Positions 1 to 11,197 of a DNA stretch of 64,000 nucleotides are shown here, in pieces. The stretch covers positions 558,001 through 622,000 of the forward strand of contig NZ_BLLB01000002.1 of assembly GCF_010723735.1 (NCBI RefSeq). Reading direction: 5' to 3'. The position numbers and the translations under genes were made by a program. Under the pieces are notes generated by a model. That model saw nothing but the letters and a program-made list of their open reading frames with translations, ran no database searches and was not told the origin of the DNA. Numbering within the stretch: position 1 is the stretch's first letter; every line of letters starts with the position of its first letter. The DNA comes from Mycolicibacterium hippocampi (GTDB taxonomy: Bacteria > Actinomycetota > Actinomycetes > Mycobacteriales > Mycobacteriaceae).

Positions 1-887
<887 letters not shown>

Positions 888-891
<4 letters not shown>

Positions 892-1532
892 CGGGCCTTG
901 CCTGCGGCCGGTTCGATGACGAGCACCGGCACCGACGAGTGCTCGATGATGTCCGCCGACACGCTGCCGAGCAGCCGCGTGGACAGCCCTTTGCCCCGTC
1001 GACCGACCACCAACAGGTCCATGTCCTGCTGTTCGGCGAACCCGCGTAGCGTCGGGCCGGGAGCCCCGGCCAGCACCTCGGTGTGCACGACACCGGCGAT
1101 ATCGACACCGCTCGCCAGCTCCGTCAGGTGCCGCTCGGCGGCGTCGACGTCGGCGCTGGAGGCGGATTCGGCCGCTTCGAAGTGCACGACCTCGGCGAGC
1201 ACCAGCAGCCCGGCGTGCGTACCGAACAGCCGTAGGGCGGTTGCCAGCCCGCGCTCGGACTCACGCGATCCATCGAGGCCCACCAGCACGCGCAATCCCG
1301 TGGTGCTATCGGCCCTTTGTGGCGGAGCACCTTTGGAGCCGAATCTGGCCACGCCGGGCCGACGCTGCACCCGTTCCACCGCGATCGGCACGAACAACGG
1401 CCCCAGGACCACTGCGATCAGCGTCCACAACGGGTCGTGGCCGTGGCGCGCCATCCACAGTCCGGACAGCAGTCCAACGAGGATCCAGGCAACGATCAGT
1501 ACGACGACGAGGGTGGTGTTCACACCTCCCAC
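888..1532 (-). CDS. Membrane-anchored universal stress protein
   Basis: This 214-residue protein starts with two hydrophobic segments (about residues 7-25 and 35-52), followed by one universal stress (Usp) domain from about residue 79. The nucleotide-binding glycine motif is GRRGKGLSTRLLGS. It is one residue shorter between the second and third glycine than the usual G-2x-G-9x-G form, so ATP binding is probable rather than certain. The membrane anchor is unusual for a Usp protein. Its stop overlaps the ATPase start by four bases, so the two form an operon. A DosR-like box lies about 50 bases upstream, which fits the hypoxia-induced Usp-CtpF pair of M. tuberculosis. Confidence 0.85.
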
Positions 1533-1581
1533 CGTGCCAGACCCTCCGGTGCCGGGACAGTTCCTTATGCCCGGTCGCGAT

Positions 1582-1597
1582 AGGGACTTTGTACCCT
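1582..1597. promoter_or_regulatory. DosR-like box upstream of the Usp-CtpF operon
   Basis: The core GGGACTTTGTACCC is at 1583-1596 and is close to the mycobacterial DosR consensus GGGACTTTAGTCCC (11 of 14 bases). It lies about 50 bases upstream of the Usp start at 1532, between that gene and the end of the thioredoxin gene. The assignment rests on the motif match and on the regulated status of the M. tuberculosis counterparts; no dosRS genes are in the window. Confidence 0.5.
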
Positions 1598-1608
1598 CGG
1601 GGGAGGCG

Positions 1609-1983
1609 CTACGCCGGTGTCGCCGCCTTCCGCGCGGCGATCTTTGCGCGGACCTGGTCCATGTCGAGCGCCTTCACCCGGGTGATCAGGTCCTCCAGCG
1701 CGGCCGCCGGCAGCGCTCCGGCCTGGCTGTACACCAGCACGCCGTCGCGGAAGGCCATCACGGTCGGGATCGACCGGATGTCCAGCGTGGCGGCCAGGTC
1801 ACGCTCGGCCTGGGTGTCGACCTTGGCATGCACGACATCAGGATGTGCGTCCGAGGACCGCTCGAAAACCGGCGCGAACGCGCGGCACGGCCCACACCAC
1901 GACGCCCAGAAATCGACCAGCACCATCGAATTGTCGACGATGGTGGACTCGAAGTCGTCGTAGGAGAGGTTCTTGGTGGTCAT
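1609..1983 (-). CDS. Thioredoxin
   Basis: This is a 124-residue thioredoxin with the redox motif WCGPC near residues 29-33 and the cis-proline loop IPTV. It has a roughly 15-residue C-terminal extension rich in Ala, Lys and Arg. The ATG at 1983 follows AGAAAGGA at good spacing, so I prefer it to a longer in-frame reading. It is the last gene of a leftward operon (cstB-like, sqr, thioredoxin). Thioredoxins reduce protein persulfides and thiosulfonates, so it probably regenerates the reduced form of the sulfurtransferases and peroxiredoxin in this region. That role is inferred from position. Confidence 0.93.
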   Translation of the reverse strand: MTTKNLSYDDFESTIVDNSMVLVDFWASWCGPCRAFAPVFERSSDAHPDVVHAKVDTQAERDLAATLDIRSIPTVMAFRDGVLVYSQAGALPAAALEDLITRVKALDMDQVRAKIAARKAATPA

Positions 1984-2028
1984 GATGGTGTCCTTTCTGT
2001 GTAATACGTTGTGTGACAATCAGATCGT

Positions 2029-3228
<1,200 letters not shown>

Positions 3229-3241
3229 GATGCCCTTTCGC

Positions 3242-4621
3242 TCAGGCGTTCTGGTGGCTGTCGTCCCAGGCGCCGTAACCGCCCAGGATGTCGCTGACAT
3301 CAACGAAGCCGTTCTGCCTCAGCAGGCTCGCGGCCACCGAGGACCGGTAGCCACCGGCGCAGTACACGACCGTCGGCTTGGCCGGGTCCAGTTCGTTCAG
3401 CCGGCTCGGCAGCTGACCCACCGGGATCGCGATCGCGTTCGGGATGGTGCCCGCCGCCACCTCACCCGGGTTGCGCACATCGACGACCTGCAGGTCGTTC
3501 AGTTCCGCTGCGCGCTCGTCGAATGCTCTGGCAGTCAGGCGAGATGCGATCTGGACGTCATCCTGATGGGTGAACATCACCTCGAACGGCCGGTCCAGGT
3601 AGCCGATCACCCGGTCGAAACCGATTCGGGCAAGCCGGTTCTTACCTTCCAGCTCCTGTCCCGGCTCGGTGAAGAGGACGACGTCGACGTCCGATGGCAG
3701 GACCGACCCGGCGAACTCGGCATAGCGACCCTCCAACCCGATGTTGACCGCGTCACGCAGGTGGCCCTGGGCGAACTCCTCGGGGGTGCGCCCGTCGACG
3801 AGGACTGCGCCTTCCTCGATGGCTTTCCGCACCTGCTCGTAGGTCATCGGCGTGGGCATCTTGGTCTCGTCGAGCAGCTCACGATCCTTGCGGTTGAGGA
3901 TCGCGTCGTAGACGAAGTAGCCAGGTGCCGGCGGCTGTCCTTCGGTGACGAGGTCCATGAAAGTGGCCTTGTCGGGTGCCCGCAGGGCGTAGTTGGTCTC
4001 CTTCTGCTCCCCCATCGTCGACCACAGGTCGGTGGACAGGTTCTTCCCGCACGCCGAGCCCGCACCGTGGGCCGGGTACACCCGGGTCGCGTCGGGCAGC
4101 GTCATCAGCTTGTTGTGCAGCGAGTCATAGAGCTTGTCGGCCAACTCCTCACGGGTGAACCCGATCGAGGCCAGCAGGTCGGGCCGGCCGACGTCGCCGA
4201 TGAACAGCGCATCACCGGTCAGGACACCGTAGGGAACCTCGTCAGAGGGATGCTCGTACACGACGATGCTCAGCGACTCGGGCGTGTGGCCCGGGGTGTG
4301 GCGAAACTCCAGTGTCACCTCACCGAGCGAGTAACGCTCCCCGTCGGCGACGCCCATCGACTCGAACTCGGTCTCGGCGACCGAGGAGTAGACGATCTTC
4401 GCGCCGGTGGCCTTGGCCAACTCCAGGTGGCCCGACAGGAAGTCGGCGTGAAAGTGGGTCTCGATGACGAGTTCGATCGTGTAACCGAACTTCTTCGCGT
4501 CGGCCAGATACTCGGCCACATCACGCTGCGGGTCGACAACAACTGCGCGCCCGGTGGTTTCGTCGGCAATCAGATACGACGCATGGGACAGGCAATCCAA
4601 GTAGTACTGGATGAACTTCAT
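3242..4621 (-). CDS. cstB: CstB-like persulfide dioxygenase-rhodanese fusion
   Basis: This 459-residue protein has an N-terminal metallo-beta-lactamase fold of the ETHE1/persulfide dioxygenase type, with THFHAD at residues 55-60. The residue after the Asp is Phe instead of His, which is compatible with a mononuclear iron site. A first rhodanese domain lacks the active cysteine (loop LFTEPGQ) and a second one carries it (loop CAGGYRS). This order of dioxygenase, dead rhodanese and live rhodanese is that of staphylococcal CstB, which turns persulfides into thiosulfate. The start at 4621 follows GAAAGG. It is the first gene of the leftward operon and lies directly downstream of the multi-operator promoter. 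Confidence 0.92.
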   Translation of the reverse strand: MKFIQYYLDCLSHASYLIADETTGRAVVVDPQRDVAEYLADAKKFGYTIELVIETHFHADFLSGHLELAKATGAKIVYSSVAETEFESMGVADGERYSLGEVTLEFRHTPGHTPESLSIVVYEHPSDEVPYGVLTGDALFIGDVGRPDLLASIGFTREELADKLYDSLHNKLMTLPDATRVYPAHGAGSACGKNLSTDLWSTMGEQKETNYALRAPDKATFMDLVTEGQPPAPGYFVYDAILNRKDRELLDETKMPTPMTYEQVRKAIEEGAVLVDGRTPEEFAQGHLRDAVNIGLEGRYAEFAGSVLPSDVDVVLFTEPGQELEGKNRLARIGFDRVIGYLDRPFEVMFTHQDDVQIASRLTARAFDERAAELNDLQVVDVRNPGEVAAGTIPNAIAIPVGQLPSRLNELDPAKPTVVYCAGGYRSSVAASLLRQNGFVDVSDILGGYGAWDDSHQNA

Positions 4622-4687
4622 GTCGGCAGACCTTTCGTTGACGGTGGGCGTTGGCGGTGTGACCAACTTCTGCTTCACACTGTGCCT

Positions 4688-4794
4688 ATACCCCTATGGG
4701 TATGTCAAGTACCCCGGGGGGTATAAATATTTCTACTTGCCATTACCCCAGGGGGTATGTGTACCCTGGGAGTCGGATATACCCCCGGCGGTAT
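4688..4794. promoter_or_regulatory. Array of CstR/CsoR-type operators in a divergent promoter
   Basis: The 212-base gap between the cstB-like gene and the rhodanese gene holds repeated palindromes of the form ATACCC...GGGTAT. Clear copies are at 4688-4703 (ATACCCCTATGGGTAT), 4709-4724 (GTACCCCGGGGGGTAT), 4744-4758 (TACCCCAGGGGGTAT from 4744) and 4779-4794 (ATACCCCCGGCGGTAT). A weaker half-conserved copy is near 4761-4773. The G/C-tract inverted repeat flanked by AT/TA is the operator class bound by CsoR-family repressors, and a CstR-like member is encoded at 6365. Four or five copies in 107 bases suggests cooperative repression of both directions. Confidence 0.8.
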
Positions 4795-4833
4795 GAGGAG
4801 TGGCCCGTACCGCCCGCTGAAAGGACCACAGAT

Positions 4834-5427
4834 ATGACCGCACCAGCCATCATCGATCCGCAGAACCTCAGCGACCTGCTCGGTTCGGCGACGCCCCCTC
4901 GAGTGCTCGACGTCCGCACCCCGGGCGAGTTCGAGACCGCCCACATCGCCGGGGCGTACAACGTGCCGCTGGACCTGCTGCGCGAACACCGCGACGAGAT
5001 CATCAAGCACCTGGACGAGGACGTCGTGCTGGTCTGCCGCTCCGGTCAGCGCGCCGCCCAGGCAGAGGAGACACTGCGCGGCGCCGGATTGGGCAACGTG
5101 CACATCCTCGACGGGGGGATCACCGCATGGGAAGCCAGGGGCTTCGCGGTCAACCGCGGCGCCCAGCGCTGGGACCTCGAGCGGCAGGTCCGCCTGGTCG
5201 CCGGCTCGATCGTGCTCTCCAGCATCCTGGCCAGCGTCGCCGTTCCCAAGGCCAAGTGGCTGGCCGCCGCGATCGGCGGCGGGCTGACCTTCGCGTCACT
5301 GACCAATACGTGCGCGATGGGCATGGCGCTGTCGAAGCTGCCGTACAACCGCGGCGCCACATGCGACGCCCCGACCATCGTGTCCCAGCTCGTCGGATCT
5401 GCCCCCACAGACCAGAAAGCGAGCTGA
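4834..5427 (+). CDS. Membrane-anchored rhodanese (YgaP-like)
   Basis: This 197-residue protein has a single rhodanese domain with catalytic C68 in the loop CRSGQR, followed by a DUF2892-type hydrophobic region (about residues 130-180) likely to form two membrane helices. Family knowledge suggests it moves sulfane sulfur at the inner face of the membrane, next to the quinone oxidoreductase. The ATG at 4834 follows GAAAGGA. In-frame codons further upstream run through the operator array and are not coding. It is the first gene of the rightward transcript and ends five bases before the TauE-like exporter. Confidence 0.92.
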   Translation: MTAPAIIDPQNLSDLLGSATPPRVLDVRTPGEFETAHIAGAYNVPLDLLREHRDEIIKHLDEDVVLVCRSGQRAAQAEETLRGAGLGNVHILDGGITAWEARGFAVNRGAQRWDLERQVRLVAGSIVLSSILASVAVPKAKWLAAAIGGGLTFASLTNTCAMGMALSKLPYNRGATCDAPTIVSQLVGSAPTDQKAS

Positions 5428-5432
5428 CCGTC

Positions 5433-6634
<1,202 letters not shown>

Positions 6635-6681
6635 CCGGACCGGGGGCGAGACCGAATAACACGAGATCGGGAGGGAAAGCC

Positions 6682-7092
6682 ATGAGCTACGCACTATCGA
6701 CGACACTGCACACCACGTTCGAGGACGCGGTGGAGAAGACCCGTGAGGCGCTGGCCGATCAGGGTTTCGGAGTGCTGACCGAAATCGACATGAAGGCCAC
6801 CCTGAAGGCCAAGCTCGGCGAGGACATGGAGGACTATCTGATCCTCGGTGCCTGCAACCCGCCGCTGGCACACCGCGCGGTCAATGCCGACCGTCAGATC
6901 GGATTGTTGTTGCCCTGCAACGTCGCCGTGCGTGCGGACACCAACAGCGAGGGTGCGGTGATCGTCGACGCGATGGACCCGCAGGTGATGGTCCAGCTCT
7001 CCGATCAGCCGGGGGTCCGCGAGGTCGCCGACGAAGCCGCAGCCAGATTGCGAGCGGCGATCGAATCGCTGGAGTCCGCCGACACGCGATAG
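6682..7092 (+). CDS. DUF302 protein
   Basis: This 136-residue protein is a DUF302 domain over nearly its full length, with no signal peptide or membrane segment. It has two cysteines in well-conserved settings, GACNPPLAHRA and LLLPCNVAVR. The start at 6682 follows GGGAAAG. It lies between cstR and the second cstB-like gene, with gaps of 47 and 40 bases, so it is probably co-transcribed and persulfide-induced. DUF302 has no firmly established activity. A role in binding or passing sulfane sulfur through these cysteines is a guess from context. Confidence 0.85.
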   Translation: MSYALSTTLHTTFEDAVEKTREALADQGFGVLTEIDMKATLKAKLGEDMEDYLILGACNPPLAHRAVNADRQIGLLLPCNVAVRADTNSEGAVIVDAMDPQVMVQLSDQPGVREVADEAAARLRAAIESLESADTR

Positions 7093-7132
7093 CACCGAAT
7101 GGCCGAATACCCTGCTGTACAAGGAGATCGAA

Positions 7133-8503
7133 ATGGACGTCAACGTAGATGTCAAGATCGACATCGCGATCATCGAGACCACCGGGTTGGGTGACCGCAG
7201 TTACCTGATCAGCGCCGACGGGGACGCCGTCGTGGTCGACCCGCAACGGGACATCGATCGGGTGCTCGACCTCGCCGGTGCGCGCGGGGTGCGGATCACC
7301 CATGTGCTCGAGACGCACATCCACAACGACTACGTGACCGGCGGCCTCGAACTCTCCCGGACCACGGGAGCCGAGTACGTGGTCCCCGCCGGTGACGACG
7401 TCGGCTATCAGCGCCGCGCTGTCCGCGACGGTGACGAGATCCGAGCCGGGTCGATGCGGTTCGAGGTCATGCACACGCCCGGCCACACCCATCACCACGT
7501 CAGCTACGTGCTGCGGGACTCCAACGGCACGGTGGCCGGCGTGTTCACCGGGGGCTCGATGTTGCACGGGACCACCGGACGCACCGACCTGCTCGGGGAA
7601 GAGCACACCCAGGAACTCAGCCACGCGCAGTTCCACTCGGTGCGTCGGCTCGCTGCGGCACTTCCCGATGACACCGAGGTCTATCCCACCCACGGGTTCG
7701 GTAGCTTCTGTTCGGCGACCCCGGCCAGTGGTGACTCGACCACGATCGCCGACCAGCGCAGGGACAATCCGGCGCTGACCCAGGACGAGCAGAGCTACGT
7801 AGACGAGCTGATCGCGGGACTGTCCGCCTACCCGGCCTACTACGCGCACATGGGCGTGATCAACACCGAAGGCCCCGCCCCTGTTGACCTTTCGCTACCG
7901 CAACCGGTTGACCCGGACGAACTGCGCCGACGCATCGAGTCCGGCGAGTGGGTGGTGGACCTGCGCACCAGAACGGCGTTCGCCGCCGGGCACCTCGGTG
8001 GCACCCTGGGCTTTGAGTTGTCGGATTCGTTCGTCACCTACCTCGGATGGCTCTACTCCTGGGGTTCGCCGCTCACTCTCATCGGCGACAACGAGGATCA
8101 GATCGCCGACGCCCGGCGGGAACTCGCGCGCATCGGCGTCGACAACCTGACCGGCGCGGCAGTCGGTGAGATCAAGACGCTGGCCGGCGGCGCGCCGCTG
8201 CGGTCGTATCGTGTCGCCGACTTCGCCGGCCTCGCCGAGGAGATCGGCAAGAACACACCAACCGTCCTCGATGTCCGTCAGAGCGGCGAGTACGACGACG
8301 GGCATGTCCGCGGCGCACTCAACATCCCGTTGCATGAACTCAGCAAGCGCATCGGTGACGTCCCCGGTGGCGAGGTCTGGGTGCACTGCGCGTCCGGGTA
8401 CCGCTCGTCGATCGCGGCGTCGATGATCGACCAGCCCGGCCGCACTGTGGTTCTCGTGGACGACACCTTCGACAACGCCCAAGAGCTCGGGCTCGTCGGC
8501 TAG
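7133..8503 (+). CDS. Second CstB-like MBL-fold/rhodanese fusion
   Basis: This 456-residue protein has the same three-part build as the product of 3242-4621: an MBL fold with THIHND near residue 61, a rhodanese domain without a catalytic cysteine, and a C-terminal rhodanese with loop CASGYRS. It differs from the first copy in the metal-binding stretch (HIHNDYVTGG against HFHADFLSGH), so the two are diverged paralogues rather than a recent duplication. The ATG follows AAGGAGATCGAA. It ends the cstR-DUF302 operon and shares the palindromic stop CTAG with the convergent DUF202 gene. Persulfide dioxygenase or persulfide hydrolase activity is inferred. Confidence 0.88.
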   Translation: MDVNVDVKIDIAIIETTGLGDRSYLISADGDAVVVDPQRDIDRVLDLAGARGVRITHVLETHIHNDYVTGGLELSRTTGAEYVVPAGDDVGYQRRAVRDGDEIRAGSMRFEVMHTPGHTHHHVSYVLRDSNGTVAGVFTGGSMLHGTTGRTDLLGEEHTQELSHAQFHSVRRLAAALPDDTEVYPTHGFGSFCSATPASGDSTTIADQRRDNPALTQDEQSYVDELIAGLSAYPAYYAHMGVINTEGPAPVDLSLPQPVDPDELRRRIESGEWVVDLRTRTAFAAGHLGGTLGFELSDSFVTYLGWLYSWGSPLTLIGDNEDQIADARRELARIGVDNLTGAAVGEIKTLAGGAPLRSYRVADFAGLAEEIGKNTPTVLDVRQSGEYDDGHVRGALNIPLHELSKRIGDVPGGEVWVHCASGYRSSIAASMIDQPGRTVVLVDDTFDNAQELGLVG

Positions 8504-8847
8504 CCGAGTGCCGCCGAGTACAGCAGCGCTGCCACGATCGCGGCGGCGAAGCCGACGGTGGCACCGCCGATCAGCAGGACCTCGGAACGCGGGGCGAGCA
8601 TGACGACTCGCCCCGCGACGACGGGGCTGGCGCTGATCTGCCTCGATCGCCGGTAACCGAGCCCCAGGACGAGCAGCGCGAGCAACGTGGCGGTGAGCGC
8701 CAGCGCCGTCCGCCCAGGTCCGAGCGGGCCGTGCTGACGCAGCATCACCAGCGCTCCCCCGATCAGGAAGCCGAATGCGCTTCTCTCCCAGGACAACAGC
8801 GTGCGCTCAGCCGGTAATCCGGGCTTCTGCGGCTCTCGACGGGGCAT
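8500..8847 (-). CDS. DUF202 membrane protein (second of a pair)
   Basis: This 115-residue protein has the DUF202 signature AERTLLSWERSAF followed by three hydrophobic segments. It pairs with a second DUF202 gene directly upstream whose stop lies one base before this start (TGA-G-ATG). That spacing makes 8847 the preferred start; an ATG at 8877 inside the upstream gene would also fit. Paired DUF202 (YidH/YidG-like) membrane proteins are common, but their function is not known. Its 3' end overlaps the convergent cstB-like gene by four bases. Confidence 0.83.
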   Translation of the reverse strand: MPRREPQKPGLPAERTLLSWERSAFGFLIGGALVMLRQHGPLGPGRTALALTATLLALLVLGLGYRRSRQISASPVVAGRVVMLAPRSEVLLIGGATVGFAAAIVAALLYSAALG

Positions 8848-8848
8848 C

Positions 8849-9235
8849 TCACGTCCCCGCCGGCGGCCAGACGACAAGGATCACAAGTACCACGACGGTC
8901 ACCGCGAAGATCGAGCCGCCGAGCAGCAACGGCACGTGCGTGGGCGGCAGATCGCGGTCCCGGCGCATCGCGGTCTGCACCTGTTGCCAACGCCGGACCG
9001 CAAGCGCCGCCAGCAGGCCGCCGCCTGCGGTCAGCACCACGCTGAGACCGTGACGCACGCCGGGGATCCCGAAGGACGGCACGAACTGAACGACGGCGAT
9101 GCCGCCGGCGATCAACGCCAGCGCGGTCCGGATCCACGCCAGGAAGGTCCGCTCGTTGGCCAGCGTGAAGCGGTAATCAGGCTCTTCCTCACCGGCCGGT
9201 ACGGACGACGATCGTTCGTGATCGGCAGAACCCAT
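8849..9235 (-). CDS. DUF202 membrane protein (YidH-like)
   Basis: This 128-residue protein has a charged N-terminal tail of about 20 residues, the signature LANERTFLAWIRTAL, and three predicted membrane helices. It is the first gene of a two-gene leftward unit with another DUF202 protein. It is divergent from the universal stress genes, with 153 bases between them. No function is assigned to the family. Confidence 0.87.
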   Translation of the reverse strand: MGSADHERSSSVPAGEEEPDYRFTLANERTFLAWIRTALALIAGGIAVVQFVPSFGIPGVRHGLSVVLTAGGGLLAALAVRRWQQVQTAMRRDRDLPPTHVPLLLGGSIFAVTVVVLVILVVWPPAGT

Positions 9236-9298
9236 CAGACCGTATCCCCTCGAGCGGACGTCGTCGTCACAGCGTAAGCCGCCATCGTGCCATCTCCG

Positions 9299-9353
9299 AA
9301 GTACTAAGGCCCATCAAAGTACTAGGGCCCACCAGTTGAGGACCAATGCCTCC
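9299..9353. promoter_or_regulatory. Direct repeats and a DosR-like element upstream of tandem Usp genes
   Basis: Two near-identical 15-base direct repeats, AAGTACTAAGGCCCA (9299) and AAGTACTAGGGCCCA (9317), are spaced 18 bases apart. They are followed by GAGGACCAATGCCTCC (9338-9353), an imperfect palindrome resembling degenerate DosR boxes of the GGGACCAATG type. They lie 35-90 bases upstream of the Usp start at 9389. Hypoxia control of such Usp genes is typical in mycobacteria. The individual matches here are weak. Confidence 0.4.
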
Positions 9354-9388
9354 AGACTTGACGCCGGTCACGACCTAGCGTGAGGCCC

Positions 9389-10297
9389 ATGATCGATCCA
9401 ATCACCCGCGGAATAGTCGTCGCCGTCGACGGTTCCCCCTCGTCGACCGCGGCGGTCGAATGGGCCGCCCGCGATGCCGACTTGCACAACGTGCCGCTCA
9501 AGGTGGTCCATGTCATCGCTCCCCTGACCTATGTCGCCGAAGGGTGGTCGGCGTTCCCTGCCGAGGTCTACTCACAGGCCCAGGAAAAGGAGGCGGTCCG
9601 GATCCTCGAACTGGCCCACAAGGTGGCCGTCGAGTCGGCAGCACCCGATCGGGCCTCACAGGTGACCAGTGAGGTGCTGCACGAGCCAATCGTGCCCGGC
9701 CTCGTCGACCTCTCCAAGACGGCCGGTTTGGTCGTGGTGGGCTGCCGCGGGGAAGGCGGGGTGGCCGGTGCGCTGCTGGGCTCGGTCAGTTCCGGGCTGG
9801 TGCATCACGCACACTGTCCGGTCGCGGTGATCCACAACGAGGAACCGACCCCCCAGCCGTCCCAGGCCCCGATCGTGGTCGGCGTCGACGGCTCCCCCAC
9901 CTCGGAGCTGGCCACCGAGATCGCCTTCGATGAAGCCTCCCGGCGCGGTGTGGAGTTGGTGGCGCTGCACGCGTGGACTGACATGGGCCCCCTGGAGTTT
10001 CCCCGCATCAACTGGGCACCCATCGAATGGCGGAATTACAAGGAGCAGGAAGAGGAGGTGCTCTCCGAGCGCCTCAGCGGTCACCGGGACCGCTACCCCG
10101 ACGTCGCGGTGCGCACCGTAGTGGTCAGCGACCGGCCAGCACAACGCCTGCTCGAGCAGGCAGAGCATGCGCAACTCGTCGTGGTGGGCAGTCATGGCCG
10201 CGGCGGTTTCGCCGGCATGCTGCTGGGATCGGTCGCCCGGGCGGTCGTGCATTCTGCGCGGGTCCCGGTGATAGTCGCCCGCGATACAAACGTCTGA
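9389..10297 (+). CDS. Tandem-domain universal stress protein
   Basis: This 302-residue protein consists of two Usp domains. Each has the ATP-binding glycine motif: GCRGEGGVAGALLGS in the first and GSHGRGGFAGMLLGS in the second. Tandem Usp proteins of this length belong to the mycobacterial dormancy-response group. The ATG at 9389 is preferred over an in-frame GTG nine bases upstream, because the Usp fold begins right after it (RGIVVAVDGS). A second tandem Usp gene follows after 12 bases, so the two form an operon. Candidate regulatory repeats lie just upstream. Confidence 0.92.
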   Translation: MIDPITRGIVVAVDGSPSSTAAVEWAARDADLHNVPLKVVHVIAPLTYVAEGWSAFPAEVYSQAQEKEAVRILELAHKVAVESAAPDRASQVTSEVLHEPIVPGLVDLSKTAGLVVVGCRGEGGVAGALLGSVSSGLVHHAHCPVAVIHNEEPTPQPSQAPIVVGVDGSPTSELATEIAFDEASRRGVELVALHAWTDMGPLEFPRINWAPIEWRNYKEQEEEVLSERLSGHRDRYPDVAVRTVVVSDRPAQRLLEQAEHAQLVVVGSHGRGGFAGMLLGSVARAVVHSARVPVIVARDTNV

Positions 10298-10309
10298 GGA
10301 GTTCTTTCG

Positions 10310-11185
10310 ATGCCAGTTCGTGTGGTGATGGGTTACGACGGCTCTCAGGAGGCGGGCACCGCGATCGACGTCGGGGTGGCGCTGTTTCCGGGGGCGCACG
10401 GCTGGATCACCTACCTGTGGGTCCCGCCGTTTGCCAGCGAGAAAGTCCGGCAGCGGTTGCGCTCCCGCGCTCGTGACACCGAAGAGTTGGTCGCTTTGGT
10501 CGAGCAGGAGGGCGAGCGCGAGGCCCAGCGTGTCGTCGCCACCGGTGTGACGCTGGCCGGCGCAGCCGGATGGGACGCCGAGCCACTGCTGAAGCGGACC
10601 TGGGGCGGGGAGGGCTGGCGCATCGCGCAGGTCGCCGAGGAGGTCGACGCGGACCTCGTCATCGTCGGATCGCGAGGACTGGGCGGCGCAAAAGCGGTGT
10701 TGGGCAGCGTTTCCGACCTGGTGGTGCACTACTGCGCAAGGCCCATGGTGGTGGTGCCGCACCCGATGTTGTCCACCGAACACGCGGCACTGACCGACGG
10801 GCCGGTCATCGTGGGCTGGGACGGGTCGGCCGGCGCCGAGAAGGCGTTCGCAGCGGCCATGCGTCTGCTTCCGGACAGGGACCTGCTGCTGATCTCGGTG
10901 GACGCCGACGACACTGTCGACGAACCGGCCGCCGTCGACGCCGAGGTATTGGGTGACCGAAAGGTGGAGCGGCTCAATGTCGAACGTGGTCGCGGTTTCC
11001 CTGCACACGCGTGCGCGGAGGCATTGATCAGCGCCGCGCGGGACCGCGATGCGGCGGTCATCGTGGTCGGGTCGCGTGGCCGCTCAGCGGCACGGAAGAT
11101 CCTGTTGGGCAGCGTCGCGATGGCGACGCTGCACAACGCTGAGCGTCCGGTGATGGTCGTTCCCAGCGAGTGGGAAGTTCCGTAA
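10310..11185 (+). CDS. Tandem-domain universal stress protein
   Basis: This 291-residue protein has two Usp domains. The glycine motif of the first is shortened (GSRGLGGAKAVLGS) and that of the second is GSRGRSAARKILLGS. The first domain has an insertion rich in Arg and Glu (about residues 40-70) that the neighbouring Usp lacks. It is probably translated from the same message as the upstream Usp gene, with which it is only distantly related in sequence. It converges with the peroxiredoxin gene, leaving only 12 bases between the stops. Confidence 0.9.
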   Translation: MPVRVVMGYDGSQEAGTAIDVGVALFPGAHGWITYLWVPPFASEKVRQRLRSRARDTEELVALVEQEGEREAQRVVATGVTLAGAAGWDAEPLLKRTWGGEGWRIAQVAEEVDADLVIVGSRGLGGAKAVLGSVSDLVVHYCARPMVVVPHPMLSTEHAALTDGPVIVGWDGSAGAEKAFAAAMRLLPDRDLLLISVDADDTVDEPAAVDAEVLGDRKVERLNVERGRGFPAHACAEALISAARDRDAAVIVVGSRGRSAARKILLGSVAMATLHNAERPVMVVPSEWEVP

Positions 11186-11197
11186 CCACCTCCCAGA

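Noticed and set aside
1591..1603. GTACCCTCGGGGG as a CstR-type operator near the thioredoxin end
   Set aside because: It lies at the 3' end of the sqr operon, has no second arm ending in TAT, and is better explained as part of the DosR-like box at 1582-1597.
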